Source: Rhodoferax sp. TS-BS-61-7
GTDB taxonomy: Bacteria > Pseudomonadota > Gammaproteobacteria > Burkholderiales > Burkholderiaceae_C
Reading direction: 5' to 3'
NCBI RefSeq assembly: GCF_002943465.1
Contig: NZ_PTQY01000006.1
Location: forward strand, 1 to 64,000
DNA length: 64,000 bases
This document shows positions 41,933-50,176 of the stretch, piece after piece (the first letter of the stretch is position 1; every line of letters starts with the position of its first letter). The position numbers and the translations under genes are program-made. Under the pieces are notes generated by a model that was not told the origin of the DNA, searched no databases, and was given only the letters and a program-made list of their open reading frames with translations.

Positions 41933-43408
41933 GTGTCTTTTCCTGATTTTCTGAGCAAGCTATTCAAATCGGTCGCAATACCCATCGCAGGTATGCAAAC
42001 ACCGAGCGACTCGCAGTATCCGTGGGGACGAGAAGTTTATGGACTACACGACACCGCGTATTCCGATGTGTACTTTGCTTGGCGCAAAGACCAGAGCATT
42101 CCTGCGGCTCGCCTCCAAGCTTTGTCTCCAACGACAGCGATTGAGCGCCTAGACAATCGCAGCGGCTACGTCCGCGAATTCAGCCTGCGTGTGCTCATGG
42201 CGCAAGACTGGGCAGATGGTTTGCAGCCAGTGACCAAGCGGCTCAATGATTACGTGCCCATCAACCGCGAGCTTTCTCTGCAATTGGTGTTGCACTGGCT
42301 GGCGCACATGCCATTTGAATCTCTGGTCGATGCGTTGCCAGCCCTCTATGCGCTGGAGACACAAAGCCGCGCCGACTTTCAACAAGTCTTGGCCGCGCTG
42401 CAGGCTCGCCTTTTGGCACCTCAGAACCGCGATCTGGTGTTGGTTGGCACTAGCCACGGCAGCGCCAAAGTACGTTTCCAGTGCTGGCGGCTTTGCCTGG
42501 CCCTGTATGACTGGTCGGACTTGGAGAAAGTGGAGCGCACCATAGAAAGCGGTGACTCCGCGCTGGCCCGCTCCGTGGAGCCACTGGTTTACAAGCTGGC
42601 GGATTCTGAGCTGCAAGCGCTTTTGACCCAACGCCATCGTCTGAAGGCCATGGCACTGCGCCGCGCTGTGTACCTCAGCCTGTGGCGCCGAAAGCTTGGG
42701 GACACGGACGAACTTTTCTCCATCGCGCTTTGGGACCCTTCGTTCTCCATCCGATGGCTTGCGCGGCACTGGAGCAAAGACCAGCCGCAAGTGTTGGTTG
42801 CCGCCTATCGCCGCGTATTGGCGGAGCCAGTCTCTATCCGGCTTAAGCGTTACGCGCTGGAAGGCGTGGGCCAACTGGGCCGTGCCGATACGATGGATTG
42901 CTGCGAGGCAGCGCTCTTGGATGTAAACCCGTCATTGCGCAAGGCCGCACTGGTGGCGCTGTGCAGTTTTGCGTCTGCAACACGCTACGCGTATTTGACT
43001 CAAGCGCTGAATGATGGTGACCTTGCCGTGGTGCGCATGTGCTTTGAGCTATCACTCAATACGGGTGACCACTTGGCCTATGACGATCTGCTGCCCGTGG
43101 TGCAGGCCCGTAGTCAAGAGTTGGACTTCTTTGTTCGCTTGGTTGAATACGCAAGTCACGTGTCGGTTTGGCTCAGCATTCACTTGGTATCGCTAACTCG
43201 CTTAGCCGGCGCCGATGTGCAAGGGCCGCTGAAGCCCCATGTCGACAATTTCTTGAACCGATGGGGGCGGCAGCAAATCTACTTCGCACCCAGCAAGAAA
43301 CAATGGGCGGATGTAGACGCTTGGATACCCTATGAAACCCTGGCGCCTAGATCCGCCTTGCGATTTGCTCTGGAAGCAGAAGCAAAGCGCATGAAAGCCC
43401 GTAGTTAG
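41933..43408 (+). CDS. Large helical (HEAT-like) protein of unknown function
   Basis: A 491-residue cytoplasmic protein composed almost entirely of helices with a HEAT/armadillo-like rhythm (IERLDNRSGYVREFSLRVL, SFSIRWLARHWSKD, YALEGVGQLGRADTMDCCEAALLDVNPSLRKAALVALCSFA in part). No catalytic motif is visible. The start is GTG at 41933, 7 bp after a GGGAG site. It lies between a decayed and an intact toxin-antitoxin module, so it belongs to the accessory island. I do not recognise the family. Confidence 0.7.
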   Translation: MSFPDFLSKLFKSVAIPIAGMQTPSDSQYPWGREVYGLHDTAYSDVYFAWRKDQSIPAARLQALSPTTAIERLDNRSGYVREFSLRVLMAQDWADGLQPVTKRLNDYVPINRELSLQLVLHWLAHMPFESLVDALPALYALETQSRADFQQVLAALQARLLAPQNRDLVLVGTSHGSAKVRFQCWRLCLALYDWSDLEKVERTIESGDSALARSVEPLVYKLADSELQALLTQRHRLKAMALRRAVYLSLWRRKLGDTDELFSIALWDPSFSIRWLARHWSKDQPQVLVAAYRRVLAEPVSIRLKRYALEGVGQLGRADTMDCCEAALLDVNPSLRKAALVALCSFASATRYAYLTQALNDGDLAVVRMCFELSLNTGDHLAYDDLLPVVQARSQELDFFVRLVEYASHVSVWLSIHLVSLTRLAGADVQGPLKPHVDNFLNRWGRQQIYFAPSKKQWADVDAWIPYETLAPRSALRFALEAEAKRMKARS

Positions 43409-43416
43409 AAAGGTTT

Positions 43417-43468
43417 TGGTGCACTAGCCCTCGTGGAGTGTGCGCTAGCAGCTACTAAAAGCGTAGCA
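43417..43468 (+). repeat. Interspersed ~60-bp repeat, copy 13
   Basis: GTGCACTAGCCCTCGTGGAG ... TGTGCGCTAGCAGCTACTAA ... CGTAGC. It lies between convergent genes. Confidence 0.85.
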
Positions 43469-43485
43469 AATCTATTCTGCTGCGG

Positions 43486-43767
43486 CTACGCCTCTTCCAA
43501 CTCAAAGTGCACACGCCTTCCAATAGCTGTGGCGACATTCACCAGTGCATCCAGCGAGAAACGAGACACGCGGCCGCGCAGCAGGTCGTTCATGCGTGGC
43601 TGGGTAATGCCGCATTGGTTTGCGGCTTCGGCTTGGGTCCAGCCATTCTCTTTGACGATGGTCGCGATCTGTTGCATCAGCTCTGCGCGTGTGCGCAGGT
43701 TGGCGGCCTGCTCGGGCGTGTCGGCCAGCGCATCCCATACGCTGGCGTAGGTTTCAGCTTTGCTCAT
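43486..43767 (-). CDS. XRE-family antitoxin (HigA-like)
   Basis: A 93-residue helix-turn-helix protein. The HTH is in WTQAEAANQCGITQPRMNDLLRGR (residues ~43-66, quoted in part), followed by FSLDALVNVATAIGRRVHFEL, typical of the short XRE antitoxins. It would neutralise the upstream toxin and repress the operon. Its ATG overlaps the toxin's TGA by 4 bp (ATGA at 43764-43767). The toxin-first order is characteristic of HigBA-type modules. Confidence 0.85.
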   Translation of the reverse strand: MSKAETYASVWDALADTPEQAANLRTRAELMQQIATIVKENGWTQAEAANQCGITQPRMNDLLRGRVSRFSLDALVNVATAIGRRVHFELEEA

Positions 43768-44090
43768 TTCTGGCCTTTCATAAATTCGTTGAACCGCTCT
43801 TTGGCAATATCAATGTCGCGCTTGGAGGTCGCCTGCGTTTTCTTTTGGAAGGCATGCAACACGATGACGGCATTGGCGACGCGCGCCGTGTACACCACCC
43901 GATAAGTGCCCGATTCATCCCATATCCGAATTTCTTCAACCCCTTTGCCAATGCTTGGCATCGGCTTGAAGTCGTCTGGCTGCTCGCCGCGCTGCACCTT
44001 ATCGATCTGGTAACCCGCGTCCTGCTTGGCATCTTCGGGGAAGTCCCGTAGACATTTGAGCGAGTTGCCCAAGAAGCGCACTGATTTCAT
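43764..44090 (-). CDS. HigB/Gp49-like type II toxin
   Basis: A 108-residue RelE-superfamily toxin of the Gp49/DUF891 type. Conserved segments: LKCLRDFPEDAKQDAGYQIDKVQRGEQP (in part), GVEEIRIWDESGTYRVVYTAR and VIVLHAFQKKTQATSKRDIDIAKERF. It is expected to cleave mRNA at the ribosome. It is intact and first in a two-gene operon with the XRE antitoxin. The module lies in the accessory island between the HEAT-like protein and the NERD gene. Confidence 0.85.
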   Translation of the reverse strand: MKSVRFLGNSLKCLRDFPEDAKQDAGYQIDKVQRGEQPDDFKPMPSIGKGVEEIRIWDESGTYRVVYTARVANAVIVLHAFQKKTQATSKRDIDIAKERFNEFMKGQK

Positions 44091-44139
44091 GACTCAAATA
44101 TACTGGTTTGGATATAAATTAGCAAGTGCTGGATGGAGC

Positions 44140-44188
44140 TTAGAACGAAGACCCCGGCTCGCTCAGGAATGCCAGCTCTCCAGCGGTA
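44140..44188 (+). repeat. 49-bp direct repeat, left copy (fragment of the DUF924 gene 3' end)
   Basis: The sequence TAGAACGAAGACCCCGG..CGCTCAGGAATGCCAGCTCT (read here in parts) recurs at 45078-45126 with about four mismatches. On the minus strand both copies encode AGELAFLSEPGSSF or AEELAFLSEPGSSF plus stop, the end of the DUF924 protein. This copy lacks the rest of the gene. The two copies lie 938 bp apart and bracket the NERD gene. Confidence 0.8.
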
Positions 44189-44194
44189 AACGAT

Positions 44195-44968
44195 TCAATG
44201 CTGAGCGCGCACGTAGCTTCGCAAGGCCGAGGCCATCGCCTTCACTTCCTCCAGCGAATGCCGGACTGGCTCGTTCTCGATGAACTTGGTCAGTGCTTTG
44301 GTCTCAAGTACCCACACACCCTCGGCAATGTTGTCAAACGACTCGACGTACCACCCAGGAAAAACGACTGCTGGCCATACGAAGGGCTGGAACAGACTTT
44401 CGCGCAAGAAGTTGCCCAGCCAGCGCGCTTGCGCCTTGGCTTGAATCACCGGGTTGCGGTCAATTCGCTGTCCATTGGCAAACACTTCGCCCGCCGCTAC
44501 TGTGATCTTGCATTCTCCGCGCAGCGGTTTGGAGTGCGTTTTAGTTTCAATGGTGAATACGCCTTGGGGGCCAATCAACACATGGTCCACATTTACATCA
44601 CCACTTGGCACATCATGAAAAACAATAAAGTCTTTTCTACGCAACCACTCCAAGTGTTCTGCCACTGCCCGTTCTCCGTCGCGGCCCAGTTTGATTTGTG
44701 AGAGGCGCTTGTGAGCTCGCGATATCTTGAAGGCTGCGTAGACCACAGCTATTGCAGCAAACGCTGTGTAAATGACGGGGTTGGGCTTGGCGGCCGTCAA
44801 ATACCTGAACCACTCAAGCCCAGCCATCACGACCAACATGAGGGCAAGCAAGGCTGGAGACACGATATGGTCGTAGGCTTCGTCTTGAAGTTGCTCAGTT
44901 AGCGATTGACCCGCGGCCCGCAAAGGCTTGTTGTTTTCTAAGGGCGAGCGCTTTGATTTCGAGTTCAT
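44195..44968 (-). CDS. NERD-domain membrane protein
   Basis: A 257-residue protein. Two membrane helices (residues ~38-55 and ~64-80) are followed by a NERD (nuclease-related) domain at ~95-215: LGRDGERAVAEHLEWL, FIVFHDVPSGDVNVDHVLIGPQGVFTIETKTHSKPL in part, with DHV and ETK matching the (D/E)..(E-x-K) arrangement of restriction-like nucleases. NERD proteins occur in defence and plasmid contexts. The ATG at 44968 is chosen; a longer frame enters a repeat copy. It is bracketed by 49-bp direct repeats. Confidence 0.8.
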   Translation of the reverse strand: MNSKSKRSPLENNKPLRAAGQSLTEQLQDEAYDHIVSPALLALMLVVMAGLEWFRYLTAAKPNPVIYTAFAAIAVVYAAFKISRAHKRLSQIKLGRDGERAVAEHLEWLRRKDFIVFHDVPSGDVNVDHVLIGPQGVFTIETKTHSKPLRGECKITVAAGEVFANGQRIDRNPVIQAKAQARWLGNFLRESLFQPFVWPAVVFPGWYVESFDNIAEGVWVLETKALTKFIENEPVRHSLEEVKAMASALRSYVRAQH

Positions 44969-45000
44969 GCAGACAGAAGTTTCTGTGATTTTTAATTCAT

Positions 45001-45060
45001 GTGCCAAATAAGCCTCTAGCACCCATGGATATTGCGTGAGAAGCTACCAAAAGCGTAGCA
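45001..45060 (+). repeat. Interspersed ~60-bp repeat, copy 14
   Basis: GTGCCAAATAAGCCTCTAGC ... ATTGCGTGAGAAGCTACCAA ... CGTAGCA. It separates the NERD gene from the DUF924 gene, inside the segment bracketed by the 49-bp direct repeats. Confidence 0.85.
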
Positions 45061-45077
45061 AATTTGAATCCGTTGGC

Positions 45078-45126
45078 CTAGAACGAAGACCCCGGTTCGC
45101 TCAGGAATGCCAGCTCTTCGGCGGTG
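45078..45126 (+). repeat. 49-bp direct repeat, right copy (within DUF924 gene)
   Basis: Matches the fragment at 44140-44188 at about 45 of 49 positions. Here it is the genuine 3' end of the DUF924 gene. Confidence 0.8.
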
Positions 45127-45617
45127 GATCTGCGCCCCAGAATCGCATTGCGGTGGGGGTAGCGGCCGAAGCGGTCGATGATGGCTTTGTGGCGCTGCTC
45201 GTAGTCCAGGTTGTATTCCATGCCTGGCTGTGAGAACAGCGCTACGGCCTGCGCATGCACCAGCGCGGACTCGCTGTGCATGTAGGGCATGTAGGCAAAC
45301 ACGCGCTGCGCTTCGGGCAGGCTGCGGTCTTGCCCGCTGGCCACCAGCTCTTGCGCCAACACCAGCGCCAGCGCGTCCTGCGCAAAGGCGCGCGGCGTGT
45401 CGCGGTACACGTTGCGCGAGAACTGGTCCAACACGATGATCTCTGCCAGCCGCCCCTCAACCGATGAGCGCCACGCAAACAACTCACACCGCGCAGCCGC
45501 TTCCAGCGTGTCGCCAAACCGCGCGCGAATGGCTTCGTCCAGCGCGGTGTCTTTGGCGAAGTGCTGCTTGGGGGTTAGCTCGGTGAACCAGAAGTGGAGG
45601 ATGGATTGAGGTTGCAT
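45078..45617 (-). CDS. DUF924 family protein
   Basis: A 179-residue cytoplasmic helical protein of DUF924, a TPR-like fold found widely in proteobacteria. The block ILHFWFTELTPKQHF, LDQFSRNVYRDTPRAFAQD and YMPYMHSESALVHAQAV are the family landmarks. Function is unknown. The ATG at 45617 begins MQPQSILHFWF, the usual start. A duplicated copy of its last ~50 bp lies at 44140. Confidence 0.9.
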   Translation of the reverse strand: MQPQSILHFWFTELTPKQHFAKDTALDEAIRARFGDTLEAAARCELFAWRSSVEGRLAEIIVLDQFSRNVYRDTPRAFAQDALALVLAQELVASGQDRSLPEAQRVFAYMPYMHSESALVHAQAVALFSQPGMEYNLDYEQRHKAIIDRFGRYPHRNAILGRRSTAEELAFLSEPGSSF

Positions 45618-45868
45618 GGGGGACGAACCGAGGAAGCCAACGGACATCGAAGACGTATGTGCGAGGGGGGAGTGATTAAGTACATGCCTTTTTGCTCCGC
45701 CTCGGCATCTTGAGGAGTCTACAAACTGGTTGCTCAGAACCTCGATCACTCAACCAATGCTCCTCGTGATTTCGGCCTAGCACACGCTGCGCGGCTCGCT
45801 GGCATGAAGGAGAATTTTGATGGTTTGGGAGCAGGGAACAATGATCTGAACTCTGATCTCAAATATCC

Positions 45869-46858
45869 TCACGCCCCGGGCAATAGCAATGAGCCTTCCG
45901 TCTGCTGCCATCGTGTCGACAAATCCTTTAGGAATCGAATCAAGCAGGCAGGAGTATCGGCAAACCGTGAAAGTGTTCCAAGAATTTCATTCTCACGAAC
46001 TTGGTGTGAACAGGGGCGGCGGCGCGAAAACAATGAGTTTCCTTTCCTCTTGTTTGAATCCTCCACTAGAACGGAGAGCATGGTCCCGACACAGGGTATA
46101 AGAAATTTCCCTCGAATGATTTTGTGTAAATCGGCACCCCAAATCTCGCGCCAATGGTCTATTTGGGCTTGTAAGTCGTCAAGCGTTACAGGCCAATTGC
46201 TCATTAGTTGGTCCCTTATTTCCATCGGATCCATCATGACAACAGGCTCCACTCCGCCGGCAGTTCGCCTAAGCGTCACAACTTTTGTGAACAACTGATT
46301 GCGAAGAAAGTCTGCAAGTCCTTTGGATGCATCACCTTGTTCCTTGGCTAATGCCATAAGTGCGCAATAAGGTAACAAAACTGATACCGCAGAGTTGTGC
46401 CAAGCTTCCACATTGGCAATGACCCTCGCTAACTCAGTTCGATCAGTAACTTCAAAAAGCTGCAGCCGGTCGGTTAGGAATCGGTCAACTACATCAACTG
46501 AAAAATAGAAATTTTCAATTGAGTAACACGGGGTTAGATATGTATTGGCACCTATCAAAGTCGATTTATCATCAAAATCTAAATCAACGAAAAATGCAGC
46601 TTTGCAAAATTCGTATGTATTGTCTTGTGAAAGTGTGTCTCTCAATTGCAGAGAGTTTTTCTTGCCCTCTGCAATTATTACGTTTGTTGCCGGGCGAGTG
46701 CCGTAATGCATTTCTATGCGTGGGGAGTAGTAATCGATATCGTCCTTGCCCTCAAATATCCAAACCTCTTGTGTCGGATTATTTTGGAAGCGTTGCAAGA
46801 ATTTGAGCCAAACTACCGAAAAATCTCTCTTGCTAGCAAGTAATTCTTCAGGAGTCAT
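45869..46858 (-). CDS. ariB: PARIS effector-like DUF4435 protein (AriB-like)
   Basis: A 329-residue DUF4435 protein with a TOPRIM-like nuclease core. The conserved acids are Glu36 in FEGKDDIDYY and Asp92/Asp94 in FVDLDFDD. In the PARIS system AriB is released from AriA when a phage anti-restriction protein is sensed and acts as a toxic nuclease that cleaves host tRNA; that role is known for E. coli PARIS and inferred here. The ATG at 46858 with an AAGGAG site 8 bp upstream is the start; its frame begins inside the end of the ATPase gene (TAGTGATG). AT-rich relative to the rest of the window. Confidence 0.8.
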   Translation of the reverse strand: MTPEELLASKRDFSVVWLKFLQRFQNNPTQEVWIFEGKDDIDYYSPRIEMHYGTRPATNVIIAEGKKNSLQLRDTLSQDNTYEFCKAAFFVDLDFDDKSTLIGANTYLTPCYSIENFYFSVDVVDRFLTDRLQLFEVTDRTELARVIANVEAWHNSAVSVLLPYCALMALAKEQGDASKGLADFLRNQLFTKVVTLRRTAGGVEPVVMMDPMEIRDQLMSNWPVTLDDLQAQIDHWREIWGADLHKIIRGKFLIPCVGTMLSVLVEDSNKRKGNSLFSRRRPCSHQVRENEILGTLSRFADTPACLIRFLKDLSTRWQQTEGSLLLPGA

Positions 46859-46860
46859 CA

Positions 46861-48237
46861 CTACACTCCTTCTCGAATACTGATAAGCATTGGCTTCGCA
46901 TACTTTGCCAACTCATCATCCAAGATAAATGGTGAATGAGTAGCTACAAGCAGGAATTTACAACGGTCAGAAGCCAAAATATCAGAAAGTATCTTCTTCT
47001 GCCAGTCTATTGATAGAGATAGCTCTGGTTCATCGAAAAGAACCGCTAAGTTCAAATTGGAAGATAAATAGATTTGAGAGAAAAGTGAAATTAGCTGTTT
47101 TTCTCCCGATGACAATTTCTCGAGAGAAATCTCTTTGCGATTTCTCAAGCCCATAACTTTTATCGTCATCGTTTCATTATTGAATTCCACCGCTTTGTCT
47201 TGCAAATATCCATTCACGACATCACAAAATCGGACTACGTACGATTCCGCTTGCTGACGTTCGCGGTCAATCTCTACAAGTCTTGAAATGAAGTATGCAA
47301 GTGGTCGGTACTGTGCCTCTTTGATGCGCCCGGAAACGGTCAGAGTGAGGACCTCGCTTTGTGTTTTTGAAGAAATGGACGATGCAAAGCGTTTTAATAA
47401 TGGTTCTACTACGGCAGGGCTACTTATGTACTGATAGTCCAAAGTCTCCGCACTCAACCCTTTCATTAGCTCGTCCAACATCCTCCCGCTCATTTGTTGG
47501 TAAAAAATCAAGCTCGATTCGCTAATAGAACGTAAAACTGTATCAAATCTCTTTCTGACATCACTCATGCCAAAGTTGATGATGTTTATTCCCTTTGCCG
47601 CTCCGTCTTCAACACTCAGGCCAAGATTGGATAAATCCTCTTCGACGCGTCGATACGTTGGTAAAAAAAGCAATTCATAGGGAAATGCTTGCTCTATTTG
47701 CTTTCGGGCAATTGCCCCTGCATTTCCGACAAAGAGGTTGTCTTTTACCGATCGATCAAAAAGCATCAAAGCTCTATGCAGCTCTGTCGAGGGAATGCCT
47801 AGAGAGGACCTGACATAGACAAAAAGTGGCGCTCTGCGAAGGATTTCAAAATCACGCTGTGAGCGAAAAATTTCTAAAAGTGAAGCTAGTTGCTCCGTAT
47901 CAACACGCTCGTAAACTCGGCGGGCTGCTGGCGGAAGTTCACCTTTGGAAAAAATAGGCAGTTCACTTTCGAGTTCACTCCAAAGAAGCTTCACCACGCT
48001 TCCATTACCGAAAGACGCCTCTATTGACTCAAATTCGTATTGAGCTAATCGATAGAAATTTCTAGATAAGAAGTGAAAGAGCAAATTTATGATGCTTGTC
48101 TTTCCCATTCCATTTGAGGCAACAATTATTCGAGTCTGTGCGTCGAAATGAATCGTTATGTCTCTATCGCCATGCAGTCCGAATACTGAAAAACTCCGAA
48201 GTGGTATTTCACTCCGTGAAGGTGTCTGTAATTCCAT
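46861..48237 (-). CDS. ariA: PARIS sensor ATPase-like AAA/ABC protein (AriA-like)
   Basis: A 458-residue SMC/ABC-type ATPase. Walker A ASNGMGKTS places Lys46 in the P-loop, the ABC signature LSSGEKQL is at 375-382, Walker B LFDEPELSLS places Asp402/Glu403, and the H-loop His434 is in THSPF. This single-chain layout with a DUF4435 partner directly downstream fits AriA, the PARIS component that assembles a scaffold trapping AriB. The GGGAGG site and ATG at 48237 are 24 bp after the glnS stop. AT-rich codon use against a GC-rich neighbourhood suggests horizontal gain. Confidence 0.8.
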   Translation of the reverse strand: MELQTPSRSEIPLRSFSVFGLHGDRDITIHFDAQTRIIVASNGMGKTSIINLLFHFLSRNFYRLAQYEFESIEASFGNGSVVKLLWSELESELPIFSKGELPPAARRVYERVDTEQLASLLEIFRSQRDFEILRRAPLFVYVRSSLGIPSTELHRALMLFDRSVKDNLFVGNAGAIARKQIEQAFPYELLFLPTYRRVEEDLSNLGLSVEDGAAKGINIINFGMSDVRKRFDTVLRSISESSLIFYQQMSGRMLDELMKGLSAETLDYQYISSPAVVEPLLKRFASSISSKTQSEVLTLTVSGRIKEAQYRPLAYFISRLVEIDRERQQAESYVVRFCDVVNGYLQDKAVEFNNETMTIKVMGLRNRKEISLEKLSSGEKQLISLFSQIYLSSNLNLAVLFDEPELSLSIDWQKKILSDILASDRCKFLLVATHSPFILDDELAKYAKPMLISIREGV

Positions 48238-48261
48238 TTGCCCCTCCCTCCCATTGCTTTG

Positions 48262-50082
48262 TTACTTCCCCCAACTATCCTTCAACCCCACCGCCAAGTT
48301 AAACACCGGCTTGGAACCCGTGACATGGTCCACACGGTCCGCCACAAAGTACCCGTGCCGCTCAAACTGAAACTTCTGATCTGGCAAGGCATTCGCCAAT
48401 GAAGGCTCAACAATCGCGGTGACGACCTTCAGGCTGTTGGGGTTCAGGCTTTCGATGAAGTCTTTGCCGCCCGCGTCGGGCTGCACGTCCAAAAACAGGC
48501 GGTCGTACATGCGGACTTCGGCGTTCACGCCGTTGGCCACGCCCACCCAGGTGATGGCGGCTTTCACCTTGACCAAGTCACTGCCCGGTGTGCCGCTCTT
48601 GGTGTCGGGCACGACGGTGGCCAGCACTTCGGTGATGGTGCCGTCCGCATCTTTGGTGCAGCCGGTGCACTCGATCACATAGCCGCCCTTCAGGCGCACC
48701 TTGTTGCCGGGGAACAGGCGCTTGTAGCCTTTGGGGGGCACTTCTTCAAAGTCTTCGCGCTCGATCCACACTTCTTTGCCGATGGTGAAGTGGCGCGTGG
48801 GCGATTCAACGCCTTCGGGCGGGTGGGGCAGGGCGGGCTGGGTGCAGGGCTCCAGGTGGCCGGCGCCCATTACCTCGTCCCAGTTGGTCAGCACCAGTTT
48901 GACGGGGTTGATGACGGCCATGCCGCGGTGGGCCTTGGCTTCCAGGTCTTCGCGCAGGCAGCCTTCCAGCGTGCTGTAGTCGATCCAACTGTCGCTCTTG
49001 GTCACGCCAATGCGTTCGGCAAACATTTGCAGGCTCTCGGGCGTGTAGCCGCGGCGGCGCAGGCCCACGATGGTGGGCATGCGCGGGTCATCCCAGCCGC
49101 TCACTTTGTGGTCGTACACCAGCTGCGCCAGCTTGCGCTTGCTGGTGATCACATAGGTGAGGTTCAGGCGGGCAAACTCATACTGGCGCGGTGCGGGCGC
49201 AGCCAGCAGGCCGCCTTCGGTCAGGCGCTCCAGCAGCCAGTCGTAGAAAGGCCGTTGGTCTTCAAACTCTAGCGTGCACAGGCTGTGGGTGATCTGCTCC
49301 AGCGCGTCTTCAATGGGGTGCGCGTAGGTGTACATCGGGTAGATGCACCAGGTGTCGCCGGTGTTGTGGTGCGTGGCGCGGCGGATGCGGTAGATGGCCG
49401 GGTCGCGCATGTTGATGTTGGGGCTGGCCATGTCGATCTTGGCGCGCAGCACCATCGATCCATCTTCATGCTTGCCGTCGCGCATTTCGCGAAAGCGCGC
49501 CAGGTTTTCTGCTGGCGTGCGGGCTCTAAAGGGGCTGTCCACACCGGGCTTGCCAAAGTCGCCGCGGTTCACGCGCATTTGCTCTACGGTTTGTTCGTCC
49601 ACATAGGCGTAGCCGGCTTCTATCAAATGCTCCGCCGCGCGGTACATAAAGTCGAAGTAATCGCTGGCCTGGTAGGCGGCGGCATCGGGCGCACCGTTCC
49701 AGTCAAAGCCCAGCCATTTCACCGCGTCGATGATGGAGTTGACGTATTCGGTGTCTTCCTTCTCGGGGTTGGTGTCGTCAAAGCGCAGGTGGCACACGCC
49801 ACCGTAGTCACGCGCCAGGCCGAAGTTGATGCAGATGCTCTTGGCGTGGCCGATGTGCAGGTAGCCATTGGGCTCGGGCGGGAAGCGGGTGCGGATTTTG
49901 GCGGGGTCTGGCTGGCCGGCCGCATGGTGGGCGGCGTCGCCGGGGCTGCCGGCCCAGCGGCGGGCGGTGTAGGTGCCTTTTTCCAGATCGGATTCGATGA
50001 TCTGGCGCAGGAAGTTGCTGATCTTGGGTGTTTCGGGGGTGTTGGCGGCGTTAGCAGCGGAAGAAGGGGTGTTGGCGCTCAT
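48262..50082 (-). CDS. glnS: Glutaminyl-tRNA synthetase
   Basis: A 606-residue class I aminoacyl-tRNA synthetase that charges tRNA-Gln. FPPEPNGYLHIGHAKSI carries the HIGH motif (residues ~76-79), VITSKRKLAQLV the KMSKS equivalent region, and DDTNPEKEDTEYV and YPMYTYAHPIEDALE are GlnRS-specific. It is longer than E. coli GlnRS by ~50 residues owing to N-terminal and insertion differences. The PARIS-like operon begins 24 bp after its stop, on the same strand. Confidence 0.95.
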   Translation of the reverse strand: MSANTPSSAANAANTPETPKISNFLRQIIESDLEKGTYTARRWAGSPGDAAHHAAGQPDPAKIRTRFPPEPNGYLHIGHAKSICINFGLARDYGGVCHLRFDDTNPEKEDTEYVNSIIDAVKWLGFDWNGAPDAAAYQASDYFDFMYRAAEHLIEAGYAYVDEQTVEQMRVNRGDFGKPGVDSPFRARTPAENLARFREMRDGKHEDGSMVLRAKIDMASPNINMRDPAIYRIRRATHHNTGDTWCIYPMYTYAHPIEDALEQITHSLCTLEFEDQRPFYDWLLERLTEGGLLAAPAPRQYEFARLNLTYVITSKRKLAQLVYDHKVSGWDDPRMPTIVGLRRRGYTPESLQMFAERIGVTKSDSWIDYSTLEGCLREDLEAKAHRGMAVINPVKLVLTNWDEVMGAGHLEPCTQPALPHPPEGVESPTRHFTIGKEVWIEREDFEEVPPKGYKRLFPGNKVRLKGGYVIECTGCTKDADGTITEVLATVVPDTKSGTPGSDLVKVKAAITWVGVANGVNAEVRMYDRLFLDVQPDAGGKDFIESLNPNSLKVVTAIVEPSLANALPDQKFQFERHGYFVADRVDHVTGSKPVFNLAVGLKDSWGK

Positions 50083-50176
50083 GTATTTGATTTTAGACGC
50101 CGCTTGGATTTGCCGAGGCTCCCCCGTACACTGGGGCGCAACAGTTTCACCACTTTCTTTTCAAAAGCACCGGTCT

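Noticed and set aside
116-45060. A CRISPR array made of the repeat copies
   Set aside because: Copies are irregularly spaced by kilobases, differ by several bases and no cas gene is present.
45804-46298. Plus-strand ORF opposite the AriB-like gene
   Set aside because: It is antisense to a well-supported CDS and shows no domain pattern.
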